A program made the position numbers and the translations under genes. Below, in pieces: positions 62,951 through 64,000 of a stretch of 64,000 bases of DNA. How positions within the stretch are numbered: the stretch's first letter is position 1; every line of letters starts with the position of its first letter. The notes beneath the pieces are model-generated. The model was not told the origin of the DNA. It saw only the letters and a list, made by a program, of their open reading frames with translations, and did no database searches. Origin of the DNA: Geothrix sp. SG200. Lineage in GTDB: Bacteria > Acidobacteriota > Holophagae > Holophagales > Holophagaceae. Location: NCBI RefSeq assembly GCF_022808935.1, contig NZ_JAKZFR010000001.1, positions 496,001-560,000 on the forward strand, read 5' to 3'.

Positions 62951-64000
62951 ATGAGCGGACACGCCGCCTACGATCCCGAACACCCGACCTTCCTCCAGCG
63001 GATCATCCGCTTCTCGGCGGAGAACCGCTGGCTGGTCATCGCCGCATCGGCGGTGCTGCTGGCCATGTCCTTCTGGACCATGCGGAATATCCCCCTGGAC
63101 GCGCTGCCGGACCTCAGCGACACCCAGGTCATCGTCTACAGCAAGTGGGACCGGAGCCCCGACATCGTCGAGGACCAGGTCACCTACCCCATCGTCACCA
63201 GCCTGCTGGGGGCGCCGAAGGTGAAGGCCGTGCGCGGCCTCTCGGACTTCGGGTTCTCCTACGTCTACGTGATCTTCGAGGACGGCACGGACATCTACTG
63301 GGCCCGCAGCCGGGTGATGGAGTACCTCTCGAAAATCACCGCCAACCTGCCGCCGGGGGTGCAGACCTCCCTCGGCCCCGACGCCACCTCCGTGGGCTGG
63401 GTCTACCAGTACGCCCTGGTGGACCACAGCGGCAAGCACAGCTCGGACGAGCTGCGCTCGCTCCAGGACTGGTTCCTGCGCTACGGCCTGCAGAGCACGC
63501 CCGGCGTGGCGGAAGTGGCCACCGTGGGCGGCCAGGCCCGGCAGTTCCAGGTGCAGGTGGATCCCAACAAGCTGGCGGCCTACCGCATCCCCATCGAGTC
63601 CGTCATCGGGGCGGTGAAGGGGGCCAACGCGGAAGTGGGTGGCCGCCTCGTCGAATACAGCGGCCGCGAGTACATGGTCCGGGGCCGGGGCTACGTGAAG
63701 GCCACGAAGGACCTGGAGTCGGCCGTGCTCAAGGCCGAGAACGGCACGCCGGTGCGGCTGGGCGACGTGGCCACCGTGACCCTGGGGCCCGAGATGCGCC
63801 GGGGCCTCGCGGACCTGGACGGCCAGGGCGATGTGGTGGGCGGCATCGTGGTCATGCGCCAGGGCGAGAACGCCCTGAACGTCATCGAGCGCGTGAAGGC
63901 CCGGATCGGGGAGCTGAAGCAGGGCCTGCCCGAAGGCGTGGACGTGATCACCGTCTACGACCGCTCCGAGCTGATCCACAACGCCATCAGCACCGTGAAG
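62951..64000 (+). CDS. heavy-metal RND efflux pump (CusA/CzcA family), 5' part
   Basis: The frame runs from ATG 62951 (GGAGG at 62941-62945) to the window end: 350 residues of a protein normally about 1,040 long. First membrane helix at about 25-46 (WLVIAASAVLLAMSFWTM), then IPLDALPDLSDTQVIVYSKW and SPDIVEDQVTYPIVTSLLGA, which are hallmarks of the heavy-metal efflux branch, and the first half of the periplasmic pore domain (GRLVEYSGREYMVRGRGY). It uses the proton gradient to expel metal ions. The part that would decide Cu/Ag versus Co/Zn/Cd (the Met triad) lies outside the window. Confidence 0.93.
   Translation, partial: MSGHAAYDPEHPTFLQRIIRFSAENRWLVIAASAVLLAMSFWTMRNIPLDALPDLSDTQVIVYSKWDRSPDIVEDQVTYPIVTSLLGAPKVKAVRGLSDFGFSYVYVIFEDGTDIYWARSRVMEYLSKITANLPPGVQTSLGPDATSVGWVYQYALVDHSGKHSSDELRSLQDWFLRYGLQSTPGVAEVATVGGQARQFQVQVDPNKLAAYRIPIESVIGAVKGANAEVGGRLVEYSGREYMVRGRGYVKATKDLESAVLKAENGTPVRLGDVATVTLGPEMRRGLADLDGQGDVVGGIVVMRQGENALNVIERVKARIGELKQGLPEGVDVITVYDRSELIHNAISTVK

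Overview
The window is high-GC DNA (mostly about 65-70% by eye), densely packed on both strands, from a Gram-negative bacterium with an outer membrane (TonB receptor, TolC/RND efflux, S46 periplasmic dipeptidyl-peptidases). The mix of a tricorn-type protease, a triplet of S46 peptidases, Ser/Thr kinases with TPR tails, MacB-like permeases and a carboxypeptidase-regulatory-domain TonB receptor fits Acidobacteriota, probably class Holophagae (Geothrix/Holophaga-like). That placement is inference from gene content and composition; there is no rRNA gene here.

Layout. 1-7 kb: 3' end of fabG, a HAMP/PP2C (SpoIIE-type) phosphatase, a convergent Ser/Thr kinase-TPR protein, xseA. 7-12.8 kb: a complete type I restriction-modification operon (hsdM-hsdS-BRO/DinD-like gene-hsdR) with 4-bp start/stop overlaps. 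12.9-21.3 kb: tricorn protease, lactate/glycolate permease, glycerate kinase, malate synthase (a plausible glycolate/glyoxylate module). 21.6-28.6 kb (minus strand): proB-proA, an aminotransferase, an unusual fusion of a glutamate-cysteine-ligase-like domain with an M20 metallopeptidase, and a small zinc-ribbon protein. Both proB and the aminotransferase have a terminator-like hairpin squeezed directly before the start codon. 28.9-33.5 kb: amino-acid decarboxylase, M28 peptidase, MBL-fold hydrolase, DUF6125 protein, OsmC. 33.5-41 kb: a MacA/MacB-like adaptor and two permeases without their ATPase, facing a TonB receptor across a long inverted repeat, then an outer-membrane channel-like protein. 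41-47.5 kb: three tandem S46 peptidases. 47.9-51.7 kb: a DNPH1-like hydrolase, a Tat-exported aldo/keto reductase, then a strikingly AT-rich reverse transcriptase gene followed by a gene-free stretch that can fold into nested helices, then a broken methyltransferase gene. 52-56.3 kb: a complete MacAB-like exporter (two permeases, ATPase, adaptor). 56.4-59.3 kb: secreted hypothetical, nitrilase-family amidase, FAD oxidoreductase. 59.5-64 kb: Cys-rich secreted protein and a Cus/Czc-type heavy-metal RND efflux operon running off the end.

Two things stand out as possibly undescribed. (1) The reverse transcriptase at 49.55-51.05 kb, with defence-type RT motifs, plus a structured candidate RNA immediately downstream. 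(2) A family of compound intergenic palindromes found at seven places. Each copy has arms built of iterated 8-10-nt words (CGCGAATGG, GCGAAGGGC, CACGAAGGA and others). The arms match within a copy but differ between copies, most carry a small compensating side hairpin, and one copy is nested inside another. All seven lie beside the 3' end of at least one gene.
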